Below are positions 45,035 through 53,594 of a stretch of DNA of 64,000 bases, one piece after another. This DNA is from Rhizobium sp. N324 (GTDB taxonomy: Bacteria > Pseudomonadota > Alphaproteobacteria > Rhizobiales > Rhizobiaceae). Position numbers and translations under genes: made by a program. Where the stretch lies: positions 186,001-250,000 of the forward strand of contig NZ_CP013631.1 of the NCBI RefSeq assembly GCF_001664485.1, read 5' to 3'. Each line of letters opens with the position of its first letter. The first letter of the stretch is position 1. Under the pieces are notes generated by a model. That model saw nothing but the letters and a program-made list of their open reading frames with translations. It had not been told where the DNA came from and searched no databases.

Positions 45035-45499
45035 CTATTCCAGCGGCACGAACAGGCCGAGCTTGACGTCGCGCAGCACGACATTGGTGTGCATGCGGCG
45101 GATCTGCGGATTGTCAGCCATGATCAGGGCGGCGATGTCGTCATAATGCTCGACGTCGCGGGCGGTGACGATCGCAATCAGATCGACGGCGCCGGTGACG
45201 TAATAGACCTGCTGGATATGATCCTGCTTCTCCGCCCAGACGCGAAATTTCGCCAAAGCGTCGTAATTGTCCCGCTCGATCTCCATGCCGACGATGAACA
45301 CCATCGCTGTTCCCGTCGCTTTCCGATCAACGACGGCGACCTCGGCCTTGATGATCCCCTCCTCGCGCAGCCGTTTCAACCGCCGCTGCACGGCCGAGAC
45401 CGACAGGCCGATCCGTTCGGCGATCGTTTCGGCCTTCAGCTGGCAATCGCGCTGAACGATATCGAGGATGTCACGGTCAAAACGATCCAGCTGTTCCAT
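45035..45499 (-). CDS. Lrp/AsnC-family regulator
   Basis: The 154-residue protein has the AsnC-type helix-turn-helix at the N-terminus (RDCQLKAETIAERIGLSVSA) and the RAM effector domain behind it (QVYYVTGAVDLIAIV). The ATG at 45499 (MEQLDRFDRDIL) gives the usual length. It is divergent from an amino-acid ABC operon and separated from it by a control region with a perfect inverted repeat, so it is the probable local regulator of amino-acid uptake and use. Confidence 0.86.
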   Translation of the reverse strand: MEQLDRFDRDILDIVQRDCQLKAETIAERIGLSVSAVQRRLKRLREEGIIKAEVAVVDRKATGTAMVFIVGMEIERDNYDALAKFRVWAEKQDHIQQVYYVTGAVDLIAIVTARDVEHYDDIAALIMADNPQIRRMHTNVVLRDVKLGLFVPLE

Positions 45500-45563
45500 T
45501 GTCCATTCCCATTTCAGCTGCGGCACATCATACATTCTGCCGCATTCGATGCGCGAGGAAGAT

Positions 45564-45588
45564 TATTTTGCACAAAATATGCAAAATA
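45564..45588. promoter_or_regulatory. Perfect inverted repeat between Lrp-type regulator and amino-acid ABC operon
   Basis: TATTTTGCA (45564-45572) and TGCAAAATA (45580-45588) are perfect 9-base arms with a 7-base AT-rich spacer. The spacing and AT-richness fit an Lrp/AsnC operator. The surrounding 45550-45640 stretch is AT-rich and probably holds both divergent promoters. Confidence 0.7.
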
Positions 45589-45661
45589 GGTGATAATTGC
45601 GCGAAAAAACCGCGTTATTTTATCATTATCCTTCGCATCTCAAGTTCAGCCGGACCCATGC

Positions 45662-46441
45662 ATGTCGGATCAACCCTTTCCTGCTCTTCGCGTCGAAGAT
45701 CTCCACAAAAGCTTCGGCTCGCAACAGGTTCTCAAGGGTATCTCGACCGAGGCCCACAAGTCAGATGTGATCTCTATCATCGGCTCGTCGGGTTCCGGCA
45801 AGAGCACTTTTCTCAGATGCATCAATTTCCTGGAAACACCGGATCGCGGCCGCATTGCGGTGAACGGCGAGGAAGTCGGGATGAAGTCCGGCCGCGACGG
45901 GAAGCTGCAGCCGCAGAGCTGGCGGCAGATCGAACGGCTGCGAACGGGGCTCGGCATGGTGTTTCAGAGTTTCAATCTCTGGGCTCATCGCACCTTATTG
46001 GAAAACGTCATCGAGGCGCCGGTCCATGTCATGGGCATTTCCAGGCGCGAGGCAATCGAAAAGGCGGAGGCCCTGCTTCACAAGGTCGGGCTCTTCGACA
46101 AGCGTGACGCCTATCCCGCCTTTCTCTCCGGCGGTCAGCAGCAGCGCGCGGCGATCGCGAGGGCGCTCTGCGTCGATCCTGCCGTCATGCTGTTCGACGA
46201 GCCGACATCGGCGCTCGATCCGGAATTGGTCGGCGAGGTGCTGAAGGTCATCCGCGATCTCGCGGAGGAAGGCCGGACCATGCTGATCGTCACGCATGAA
46301 ATGCGCTTCGCCCGGGATGTGTCGAGCCGCGTCCTCTTCCTGCATCAGGGGCGGATCGAGGAGGAAGGGCCGCCGGAGCAAGTTTTCGGGGCGCCGGTCA
46401 GCGCCCGCTGCCGGGAGTTCACCAGTCTCGGCGCCCATTGA
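45662..46441 (+). CDS. Polar amino-acid ABC ATPase (HisP/GlnQ-like)
   Basis: The 259-residue protein has Walker [10 protein letters not shown], the family insertion region ([20 protein letters not shown]), signature LSGGQQQR, Walker [15 protein letters not shown] and switch segment [11 protein letters not shown], all typical of the HisP/GlnQ group. The ATG at 45662 is preferred over upstream in-frame starts because the homologous part begins at once. Unusually for this class, the ATPase gene comes first in the operon. Confidence 0.88.
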   Translation: MSDQPFPALRVEDLHKSFGSQQVLKGISTEAHKSDVISIIGSSGSGKSTFLRCINFLETPDRGRIAVNGEEVGMKSGRDGKLQPQSWRQIERLRTGLGMVFQSFNLWAHRTLLENVIEAPVHVMGISRREAIEKAEALLHKVGLFDKRDAYPAFLSGGQQQRAAIARALCVDPAVMLFDEPTSALDPELVGEVLKVIRDLAEEGRTMLIVTHEMRFARDVSSRVLFLHQGRIEEEGPPEQVFGAPVSARCREFTSLGAH

Positions 46442-46489
46442 TCCACATCAGCCATCATCGACAACACACGAACCTGGAGAATTCTGCGA

Positions 46490-47263
46490 ATGAAACTGCT
46501 TCCCATGCTTTTCGCCGGCGCGGCCCTTGCGCTTTCCGCCGTCACCGCACAGGCCGAAGTCCGCTTCGGCGTCATGAACGAATCCTACCCGCCCTTCTTC
46601 GCCAAGGACGCCTCCGGCGAGTGGCACGGCTGGGAGATCGATCTGATGAACGCCGTCTGCGCAGAGATGAAGGAAAAATGCTCGATCGTCGACATTTCCT
46701 GGGATGGTCTCATTCCGGCTCTCCAGAGCAAGAAGTTCGACGTGATCTGGTCGTCGATGTCGAACACGGCGGAACGCTCGAAGGTGATCGATTTCACCGA
46801 CAAATATTATAACACGCCGAGCACCCTGATCGGTCCCAAGGACCAGAAGCCGGGCGCCACCGCCGAGGACGTGAAGGGCAAGACCATCGGCATCCAGGTG
46901 TCGACGATCCAGTCTGAATATTACAAGAAGTATTTTGCCGGCGCCGCCGAGGAAAAGACCTACCAGACGCTCGACGAGGCTTTCCAGGATCTGGCCTCCG
47001 GCCGTATCGACTACGTCTTCGGCGATTCGCTCGCGCTCGACGCGTTCCTCAAAAGCGACGGCGGCAAGGATTGCTGCGCCAAGATGGGAGATGTCGCCGA
47101 CGACAAGGAAATTCTCGGAGCCGGCGTTTCGGCCGGATTGCGCAAGGAAGACACGGAGCTGAAAGCCAAGCTGAACGCGGCGATCGCTGCCGTTCGCGCC
47201 AACGGCCAGTATGACGCCATCACCAAGAAATACTTCGACTTCGACATCTACGGCGCGAAGTAA
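46490..47263 (+). CDS. Polar amino-acid ABC solute-binding protein (family 3)
   Basis: The 257-residue protein has a Sec signal (cleavage after AQA, residue 22) and the family-3 opening VRFGVMNESYPPFFAKDASG, then the EIDLMNAVC and SKVIDFTDKYY segments. It resembles lysine/arginine/ornithine/histidine binders. The downstream homocysteine S-methyltransferase hints that S-methylmethionine or another methylated amino acid could be the cargo, which is inference from context. Confidence 0.87.
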   Translation: MKLLPMLFAGAALALSAVTAQAEVRFGVMNESYPPFFAKDASGEWHGWEIDLMNAVCAEMKEKCSIVDISWDGLIPALQSKKFDVIWSSMSNTAERSKVIDFTDKYYNTPSTLIGPKDQKPGATAEDVKGKTIGIQVSTIQSEYYKKYFAGAAEEKTYQTLDEAFQDLASGRIDYVFGDSLALDAFLKSDGGKDCCAKMGDVADDKEILGAGVSAGLRKEDTELKAKLNAAIAAVRANGQYDAITKKYFDFDIYGAK

Positions 47264-47275
47264 GCACTGCAAAAA

Positions 47276-48001
47276 ATGGCGACCGCGCAACAAGGCATTC
47301 TGGATCTGCTGTCTCCCTATCCTCCGGGATGGGGCGGCGTTCTTTTGACAGGTGCTGTCTCCACGGTCGCCATCTCGGCTTGCGCCTTCGCCATCGGCCT
47401 GCTGCTCGGCACCGGCGGCGCACTCGGAAAGCTTTCCGGCAATCGAGCACTGCGCCTGGTGCTCGATCTCTACACCACGCTCATCCGCGCCGTTCCCGAA
47501 CTGATCCTCATCGTCGGCCTCTATTATGCCGGCACCGACGGCCTCAACCGGCTGCTGGCGGCACTCGACCTGCCGCCGGTCAATGTGAACGGCTTCGTCG
47601 CCGCCGTCGCAGTGCTCGGCTTCGTGCAGGGCGCTTATATGACCGAGGTGCTGCGCGGCGCGATCCTCGCCATTCCCACCGGTCAGATCGAGGCGGCCAA
47701 GGCCTTCGGCATGGGGCCGATGCTGCGGTTCCGCCGCGTCCTGCTGCCGGCGCTGTTGCCGAACGCGCTGCCGGGGCTTGCCAATCTCTGGATGTCGATC
47801 ACCAAGGACAGCGCGCTCGTCGCGGTCGTCGGCTACCAGGAACTGGCGCTCGCCACCCGGCTGGCCGGGGCAAGCACCAAACACTATTTCGTGTTTTTCC
47901 TCGCCTCCGCCTTTCTCTACCTCGCCATCACTCTCGTTTCCAACGTCGCCTTCAAGCTGATCGAAGGGCGGGTGCGGCGCGGACAGCCGCGTCTCGCCTG
48001 A
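47276..48001 (+). CDS. Polar amino-acid ABC permease (HisQ-like)
   Basis: The 241-residue membrane protein has five hydrophobic segments and the EAA loop GQIEAAKAFGMGPMLRFRRV followed by LPALLPNALPGL. It starts 12 bases after the binding-protein gene. It pairs with the next gene product to form the channel. Confidence 0.87.
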   Translation: MATAQQGILDLLSPYPPGWGGVLLTGAVSTVAISACAFAIGLLLGTGGALGKLSGNRALRLVLDLYTTLIRAVPELILIVGLYYAGTDGLNRLLAALDLPPVNVNGFVAAVAVLGFVQGAYMTEVLRGAILAIPTGQIEAAKAFGMGPMLRFRRVLLPALLPNALPGLANLWMSITKDSALVAVVGYQELALATRLAGASTKHYFVFFLASAFLYLAITLVSNVAFKLIEGRVRRGQPRLA

Positions 48002-48014
48002 GGAAGCCGCGCCC

Positions 48015-48704
48015 ATGAGTTTCACCTGGATCTCCTCCTATTGGCCGCTGCTTCTGACCGGCGCCTGGCAGACCGTGGCGCTGCTGGTCATCTCAGTGGT
48101 GTTCGGTTTCATCATTGCCATCGGACTCGCCTTCGCGCAGGTCAGCGGCGGCAGGCTGACGCGGCTGCTGGCCCGCGGCTACTGCACCTTCTTCCGCGGC
48201 ACGCCGCTGCTGATCCAGCTCTGGCTTCTCTACTATGGAGTCGGCTCGCTGCTGCCGATGATCCCCGGCATCCGCCAGAGCCTGTTCTGGCCGATCCTGC
48301 GCGAGGGCTTCTTCTTTGCCGCCGTCAGCTTCACGCTGAATTATGCGGCCTATGAGGCGGAGGTTTTGCGCGGCGCGCTGCTTGCCGTTCCCAAGGGCGA
48401 GCTGGAAGCCGGGCGGGCTTTCGGTCTGTCGCCCTGGAAGCTGACTCGCCGCATCTGGCTGCCGCGCGCCATCCGCATCGCCCTGCCGACGATTGCCGGA
48501 GAGATCGTCATGCAGCTGAAGGCGACGCCGCTCGCCTTCACGGTGACGGTGATGGATCTCTACGCCGTGGCCAACAAGGTTCGTCAGGATACGCTGCTGG
48601 TCTATGAGCCGCTGCTCGTCGTCACTCTCTTCTATCTCGCCCTGACCGCAGTGATTGCCCGCGTCTTTCGAGGTCTCGAAGCGCAAGTGCCGGTTCGTCG
48701 TTAG
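48015..48704 (+). CDS. Polar amino-acid ABC permease (HisM-like)
   Basis: The 229-residue permease contains the family motif FFRGTPLLIQLWLLYYG and the EAA loop GELEAGRAFGLSPWKLTRRI. It begins 13 bases after the first permease gene and completes the importer. Confidence 0.87.
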   Translation: MSFTWISSYWPLLLTGAWQTVALLVISVVFGFIIAIGLAFAQVSGGRLTRLLARGYCTFFRGTPLLIQLWLLYYGVGSLLPMIPGIRQSLFWPILREGFFFAAVSFTLNYAAYEAEVLRGALLAVPKGELEAGRAFGLSPWKLTRRIWLPRAIRIALPTIAGEIVMQLKATPLAFTVTVMDLYAVANKVRQDTLLVYEPLLVVTLFYLALTAVIARVFRGLEAQVPVRR

Positions 48705-48827
48705 CCGATCGGAAAGAGCTCGCTATGAATCCCGCCGCCTGTCGGAGCGAACAACGCACACTCACCCCTTTGTAAATGAAAAGCACGCCCGCCGGTGACG
48801 GCGCGGCGGCCCGAATGGAGACCCTTC
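48705..48827 (+). other. Gap between permease and methyltransferase genes
   Basis: The 123 bases contain a GC-rich stem region near 48785-48812 (CGCCCGCCGG and CGGCGCGGCGG, imperfect) and the GGAG ribosome-binding site of the next gene. I looked for SAM-riboswitch-like features because a methionine-related enzyme follows, and found none that I could support. Confidence 0.3.
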
Positions 48828-49736
48828 ATGAACAGGACACGAATCCTCGATGGCGGCATGAGCCGCGAGCTGCTGCGGCTCGGCGCCGAATTGAAACAGC
48901 CGGAATGGTCGGCGCTCGCGCTGATCAATTCGCCGGATATCGTCCGCGAGGTGCATAAGGAATTTATCGCCGCCGGCTCTGAGATCATCACGACCAACAG
49001 CTATGCGCTCGTGCCCTTCCATATCGGCGAGGACCGATTCCAGAAGGAGGGGCCAGCACTGATCCGTCTCGCCGGTCGCCTGGCGCGCGAGGCGGCCGAT
49101 TCAATCGCCGACCGCAAGGTGCTGGTCGCCGGTTCGTTGCCGCCGATCTTCGGCTCCTACGAGCCACAGAATTTTCAGCCTTCGCGAGTGCAGGATTACC
49201 TCAAGGTGCTGGTCGAAAACCTCGCCCCCTTTGTCGACATATGGCTCGGCGAGACGCTGAGCCTGATCGCCGAGGGCGAGGCCGTCCGCCAGGCGGTGGC
49301 GGCATCAGCCAAGCCCTTCTGGATCTCCTTCACGTTGGCGGATGACGCGGCGGATATCGAAAGCGGCGAACCGAGGCTTCGCTCCGGCGAAAGCGTCGAG
49401 GCGGCGGCATCCTGGGCAGTGCCGTCAGGCGCCGAAGCCTTCCTGTTCAATTGCAGCAAACCCGAAGTCATGCGAGCCGCCGTCGAGACGGCCGCCGGGA
49501 CGTTCCGGAAGGCGGGTGCCCAGATCGAAATCGGCGTCTACGCCAATGCCTTCGAAGGGGAACAGGGCGAATCGGCCGCCAATGAAGGTCTGCACGAGAC
49601 TCGCGGCGACCTGAACGACGACGCCTATTCGCGTTTTGCCTGCTCCTGGGCCGAGGCTGGCGCCACGATCATCGGCGGTTGCTGCGGCATCGGTGCCGCT
49701 CATATTCACCGCCTCGGCAAGGTGCTTTTGCGCTGA
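48828..49736 (+). CDS. Homocysteine S-methyltransferase (MmuM-like)
   Basis: The 302-residue protein has the zinc ligands of the family: Cys209 in FNCSKP and Cys285-Cys286 in GGCCGIGA. The N-terminal LDGGMSRELLRLGAEL and TTNSYALVPFH segments match MmuM-type enzymes, which move a methyl group from S-methylmethionine or SAM to homocysteine, giving methionine. GGAG lies seven bases before the ATG at 48828. Its position behind an amino-acid importer suggests that the methyl donor is taken up from outside; S-methylmethionine is a common plant compound. Confidence 0.86.
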   Translation: MNRTRILDGGMSRELLRLGAELKQPEWSALALINSPDIVREVHKEFIAAGSEIITTNSYALVPFHIGEDRFQKEGPALIRLAGRLAREAADSIADRKVLVAGSLPPIFGSYEPQNFQPSRVQDYLKVLVENLAPFVDIWLGETLSLIAEGEAVRQAVAASAKPFWISFTLADDAADIESGEPRLRSGESVEAAASWAVPSGAEAFLFNCSKPEVMRAAVETAAGTFRKAGAQIEIGVYANAFEGEQGESAANEGLHETRGDLNDDAYSRFACSWAEAGATIIGGCCGIGAAHIHRLGKVLLR

Positions 49737-49744
49737 CACGGCAG

Positions 49745-49771
49745 GGCGGCGGTGGTTGTCATACCGCCGCC
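49745..49771 (+). terminator. Hairpin after the homocysteine methyltransferase gene
   Basis: GGCGGCGGT (49745-49753) and ACCGCCGCC (49763-49771) form a perfect 9-base stem with a 9-base loop, nine bases after the stop. There is no T-tract, so it is a possible but not a classical terminator. Confidence 0.45.
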
Positions 49772-49800
49772 GCCACGCATCGATGGAGATGATGGCGCAC

Positions 49801-49913
49801 CATTATTTTCGGTGCCGTCACTTGTGTTTCTGCAGGGGAAGAGCCTGTCGATAAATAACTTGATTTATCAGCTTTTATAACTCGGCCTCGTATTTAACTC
49901 ATGGAAGGTCGTC
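49801..49913 (+). promoter_or_regulatory. AT-rich control region of the siderophore ABC operon
   Basis: The stretch 49845-49900 is AT-rich and contains TGATTTATCA (49861-49870), a short palindrome next to TTTATAAC. Rhizobial iron operons are often controlled by RirA through AT-rich boxes; this could be such a site, but the match was not tested against a motif model. Confidence 0.35.
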
Positions 49914-51024
49914 ATGAATTTTAGATCCGGAGCCGGCTGGCTGGTTGCCTCGATTATTTCTGTTTCCGTTGTTTTCTTTGCCCCGTCTGTGATGGCTGAG
50001 CAGAAGACGATCGCCGATGTGATCGGCCGTCACGTGAAGGTCGAGCTTCCGGCCAAGCGCGTCGTTCTCGGCTTCTATTTCGAAGATTACATGGCCGTCG
50101 GCGGCGAGAAGGCCTATGACTCCGTCGTCGGCATTTCCCGCGAGGCATGGGAAGGCTGGGTGCCTGCGAACTGGAAGATGCACATTACCCACCGCCCCTC
50201 GCTCGGCGACATCGCCGATGTCGGCGAAGTGGAAGCACAGACCTTTTCCATCGAGAAGGTACTGAGCCTCAACCCCGACCTGGTCATCCTCGCAGTCCCA
50301 GGCGCTCGGCCAGGACGTCCATCGCTTGGAAGAACAAGGCATTCCGGTCGTCGTGGTCGATTACAACGCCCAGACGGTCGAGCGCCATGTCGCCTCGACC
50401 GTGCTGTTCGGACAACTGACCGGTCAGGATTCGCGCGGCAAGGAAATCGCCGATTTTTATGCCGGCGCGCTGAAGGACATCGCCACCCGCATCGCCGCGT
50501 CGGGCAAGCCGAAGCCGAAGGTCTATGTCGAATTCGGCAATAAGGGGCCGGCGGAATATTCCTTCACCTACGGCAAGAACATGTGGGGCGCCATGTCCAC
50601 GGCAGCCGGCGGCGACAATATCGCGGCACCCTTCGTCGAATGGTGGGGGCCGATCAATCCCGAGCAGGTCCTGGCGTCCAAGCCAGACGCCATCTTCATC
50701 TCCGGCCGCGAGAACAACAAGAGCGAGACCGCCCTGCCGATGGGCGAGGGCGTGAAGGCCGACGAAGCCCGCGGCAAGCTGAAGGCCTTCGAAACCCGCC
50801 AGGGCTGGAGCGAGCTTCCCGCCGTCAAGAACGGCCAGCTCTTCGGCGTTTATCAAGGCGCGTCCCGGACGATCTCGGATTTTGCGATGGTGCAGTATAT
50901 CGCCAAGCAGCTCTATCCCGAGCAGTTCAAACACGTCGACCCGGTTGCCGACTACCTCGGCTATTACAAGAAGTATCTGCCGGTGGTTCCCGAAGGCACC
51001 TTCGCCATTGCCGTCAAGGGTTGA
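49914..51024 (+). pseudogene. Siderophore-type ABC solute-binding protein gene, frameshifted
   Basis: The first part, from the ATG at 49914, encodes a Sec signal (cleavage near MAE, residue 27) and the start of an iron-complex binding protein up to LSLNPDLVILA near 50294. After that the frame reads into nonsense and stops at 50543. The missing sequence continues in the +1 frame (QALGQDVHRLEEQGIPVVVV and onward) to the stop at 51024 without a break. One extra base near 50293-50300, for example in the CCC of GTCCCAGG, explains this. The intact product would have about 370 residues. Either the gene is inactive or the base is a sequence error; the permease and ATPase genes behind it are intact. 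Confidence 0.85.
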
Positions 51025-51090
51025 TCCCGGCCGGCCCATCTCCGCGAGCGCCATCTTCGATGGCGCTCGCTTCCAATCGAGAGTTTTCCC

Positions 51091-52143
51091 ATGACAGTGA
51101 CCGCCCGCAATGCCGAAGCGATCGGCGCGCACCGGCTGCGTGAACGCAGGCGCTGGCGCAGCCTGCTCCTTTTTGTCGCGCTGATGGCGGTCTGTCTCGT
51201 TCTCGATATCGCGACAGGCCCCTCGCTGCTGTCGCCGGCAGAAGTGGTGCGGTCGCTCACGGGTCTCGGCGAGCGGGCAGGAATGACTGATGCCATCGTT
51301 CGCGGCTTGCGCCTGCCCATGGCGCTGATGGCGCTTGCCGTCGGTGCAGCGCTCGGGGCCGGAGGCGCGCAGATGCAGACGCTTCCCAACAATCCGATGG
51401 CCAGCCCCTATACGCTCGGCATGGCGGCCGCGGCCGGGTTCGGAGCAGCCCTGGTTCTGGCGCTCGGCGGCTTCGGCCTCGATGCGATGATCGCCGTGCC
51501 GCTCGGCGCATTTGTCTTTTCCATGCTGGCGGCGCTCTTTCTCTTCACGCTTGCATCGATGCGCCGCATGACAGCGGAAACCATCATTCTCGGCGGCATC
51601 GCCCTTCTGTTCCTGTTCCAGTCGCTTCTGTCGCTGATCCAGTTCCTCTCCTCGCCGGAGCTGTCGCAGCAGATCTTGTTCTGGCTGTTCGGCAGTCTGA
51701 CGAAGGCGACCTGGCCGACACTCGGTCTGACCGCGGCTGTCACGTTCGTCTGCTGCGCTATGCTCATGGCGGATTCCTGGAAGCTGGCGGCCCTGCGCAT
51801 GGGCGAGATGCGGGCGGCAAGCCTCGGCGTCAATGTCCGGCTCTTACGCATGAAGGTCCTCGTCATCGTTGCCATCATGACAGCGACCGCCACCAGTTTC
51901 GTCGGCGTGATCGGCTTCATCGGCCTCGTCGCCCCGCACATCGCCCGCATGACGGTGGGTGAAGATCAGCGCTTCTTTCTGCCGATGTCGGTCGTCAGCG
52001 GCGCGCTGATGCTGTCGGCCGCCTCCGTCGTGTCGAAGTCGATCATTCCAGGCGCGCTGTTTCCGGTCGGTATCGTCACCGCCATCGTCGGCGTGCCGTT
52101 CCTGCTGTGGCTGATCTTTGCGCCGAAGAGGTCCGGCGCATGA
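51091..52143 (+). CDS. FecCD-type ABC permease for iron-siderophore uptake
   Basis: The 350-residue permease has a Lys/Arg-rich N-terminus, about nine to ten hydrophobic segments, and the FecCD signatures RLPMALMALAVGAALGAGGA and GFIGLVAPHIARM. It carries iron chelates, heme or cobalamin across the inner membrane; which one cannot be read here. Its stop overlaps the next start (ATGA). A single permease gene is present, so it probably acts as a homodimer. Confidence 0.88.
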   Translation: MTVTARNAEAIGAHRLRERRRWRSLLLFVALMAVCLVLDIATGPSLLSPAEVVRSLTGLGERAGMTDAIVRGLRLPMALMALAVGAALGAGGAQMQTLPNNPMASPYTLGMAAAAGFGAALVLALGGFGLDAMIAVPLGAFVFSMLAALFLFTLASMRRMTAETIILGGIALLFLFQSLLSLIQFLSSPELSQQILFWLFGSLTKATWPTLGLTAAVTFVCCAMLMADSWKLAALRMGEMRAASLGVNVRLLRMKVLVIVAIMTATATSFVGVIGFIGLVAPHIARMTVGEDQRFFLPMSVVSGALMLSAASVVSKSIIPGALFPVGIVTAIVGVPFLLWLIFAPKRSGA

Positions 52144-52928
52144 TCCGCCTCGAAAACATCGCCATCGAACGCGGCGGGCAAAGAATTGTCTCCGGTATCG
52201 ATACCTGCCTGGAGGCTGGCAAGATCCACGCTGTCATCGGCCCCAACGGCACAGGCAAGACCACGCTTCTGCGGGCGCTCTTCGGCGACTTGCCGCTCGC
52301 CGAGGGCAGGCTCACGCTTGGCGGCAACAGCCTCTCCGCCGGACGCACGAGCGCGCGGACGCTGAAGTCCTGGCGCGAAAGCTTCGCCTATATGCCGCAG
52401 GATACCGCCGCCGATATTGCGCTCACCGTTCTCGAAGTCGTGGTGCTCGGGCGGCTTGGCCGGCTCTCGCTGCACATTGATGACGAGACGCTCGACATGG
52501 CGATGACGCGGCTTTCGCAGGCCGGCATCGCCCATCTTGCCGGCCGCGACATCGCGTCGCTGAGCGGCGGGCAAAGGCAGATGGCGCTGTTTGCGCAGGT
52601 GCTGATGCGCGCGCCGAAAGTCATGCTGCTGGACGAACCCGTCAGCGCGCTCGATCTGAAGCATCAGATCGCGCTGCTCGACCTGGTGCGCCGGGAAACG
52701 CGCGCCAATGGCTGGGTCACCATGGTCGTGCTGCATGATCTCAATCTGGCCTGCCAATATGCCGACAACCTGCTGGTGATCGCGGATGGCGCGATGAAAG
52801 CGAACGGTCACCCGCAATCGATCGTGACGCCTTCGCTGATCGCGCAGACCTATGGCGTGGATGTCGAAGTTTTGCGCGACCGCCGCGGCCAGCCCGTCAT
52901 TCAGCCGCTGGTCGCCGAGACTGTGTGA
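52140..52928 (+). CDS. FecE-type ABC ATPase for iron-siderophore uptake
   Basis: The 262-residue protein has Walker A GPNGTGKTT, signature LSGGQRQM, Walker B VMLLDEPVSALD and the switch segment VLHDLNLACQYAD, all typical of FecE/FepC-type ATPases. It completes the importer with the upstream permease. The gene is convergent with a MarR-family gene, 22 bases apart. Confidence 0.88.
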   Translation: MIRLENIAIERGGQRIVSGIDTCLEAGKIHAVIGPNGTGKTTLLRALFGDLPLAEGRLTLGGNSLSAGRTSARTLKSWRESFAYMPQDTAADIALTVLEVVVLGRLGRLSLHIDDETLDMAMTRLSQAGIAHLAGRDIASLSGGQRQMALFAQVLMRAPKVMLLDEPVSALDLKHQIALLDLVRRETRANGWVTMVVLHDLNLACQYADNLLVIADGAMKANGHPQSIVTPSLIAQTYGVDVEVLRDRRGQPVIQPLVAETV

Positions 52929-52950
52929 GTGCCGCCAGCCGCAGCCGCGT

Positions 52951-53394
52951 TCACTGCGCTTTCGGCGCCGTCTTCTGCAGCTCGAGCAGAAGCTCGATCA
53001 GCTTCGGCGCCATCACCCTGATTTCCGAAAGGTGGACGGCGCTCAGCCTCGTCAGAAGCTCGTCCGCCTTCTCGGTCAGCAGCAGCGTCTGGCGGCGCCT
53101 GTCTGTGGGATCGGCATGGCGTTCGACCAGCCCGGCATCCGACAGCCGCCCGACGAGCTCGGTCGCCGTATGCGGCGCGATGATCAGCCGCTCGGCGAGC
53201 ATGCCGATGGTCATGGTTTCGCCGCCGCGTTGCCCCTTAATCGCCAGCAGCGCCTGATGTTGCTGCACGGGCAGTCCTTCGGACTGGGCGGCCGACGCGC
53301 TGAAGTCCATGAACTGACGAAGCGCGAATCTGAGGTCGGCGAGCGCCTCGTAATCCTCCTGTCTCAGCGGCGGCGGGATTTTCTTCACACTCAT
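52951..53394 (-). CDS. MarR-family regulator
   Basis: The protein has about 147 residues and the winged helix-turn-helix of the MarR family (IGMLAERLIIAPHTATELVG, then the wing DPTDRRRQTLLLT). The ATG at 53394 sits only two bases after GGAG; an in-frame GTG at 53388 would have better spacing. It is divergent from a chloride-channel-type gene, with a palindrome in between, and probably represses it and itself. The inducer is unknown. Confidence 0.82.
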   Translation of the reverse strand: MSVKKIPPPLRQEDYEALADLRFALRQFMDFSASAAQSEGLPVQQHQALLAIKGQRGGETMTIGMLAERLIIAPHTATELVGRLSDAGLVERHADPTDRRRQTLLLTEKADELLTRLSAVHLSEIRVMAPKLIELLLELQKTAPKAQ

Positions 53395-53530
53395 TCTCCT
53401 CTGCCGCTTGCTTCGCAGGAGGCGATCCATGCGGGCGCTATTGCCGATCTCGAATAGATGGGCAGCCGCCGGCCGGTCAAGTGTGGCATCTTCCGAGAGA
53501 TTTTCGCCTTCTTGCTTTCGTCCATTGATT

Positions 53531-53549
53531 TATATCGTATCGCGATATA
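53531..53549. promoter_or_regulatory. Palindrome between MarR-type regulator and ClC channel gene
   Basis: TATATCG (53531-53537) and CGATATA (53543-53549) are perfect arms with a 5-base spacer, the size expected of a MarR dimer site. It lies 45 bases upstream of the channel gene start and 137 bases from the regulator start. Confidence 0.65.
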
Positions 53550-53594
53550 ATGACGCCACTCAAGCAGACCCATTTCCGCGTAGCAGAGGCTTCC

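Noticed and set aside
48705..48827. SAM-sensing riboswitch before the homocysteine methyltransferase gene
   Set aside because: Only an imperfect GC-rich stem is present; the conserved loops of SAM riboswitch classes known in alphaproteobacteria were not recognised.
50290..50305. Programmed +1 frameshift in the siderophore-binding protein gene
   Set aside because: The site lacks a rare codon, stop codon or known slippery sequence, and such control is not known for this family; mutation or sequence error is simpler.
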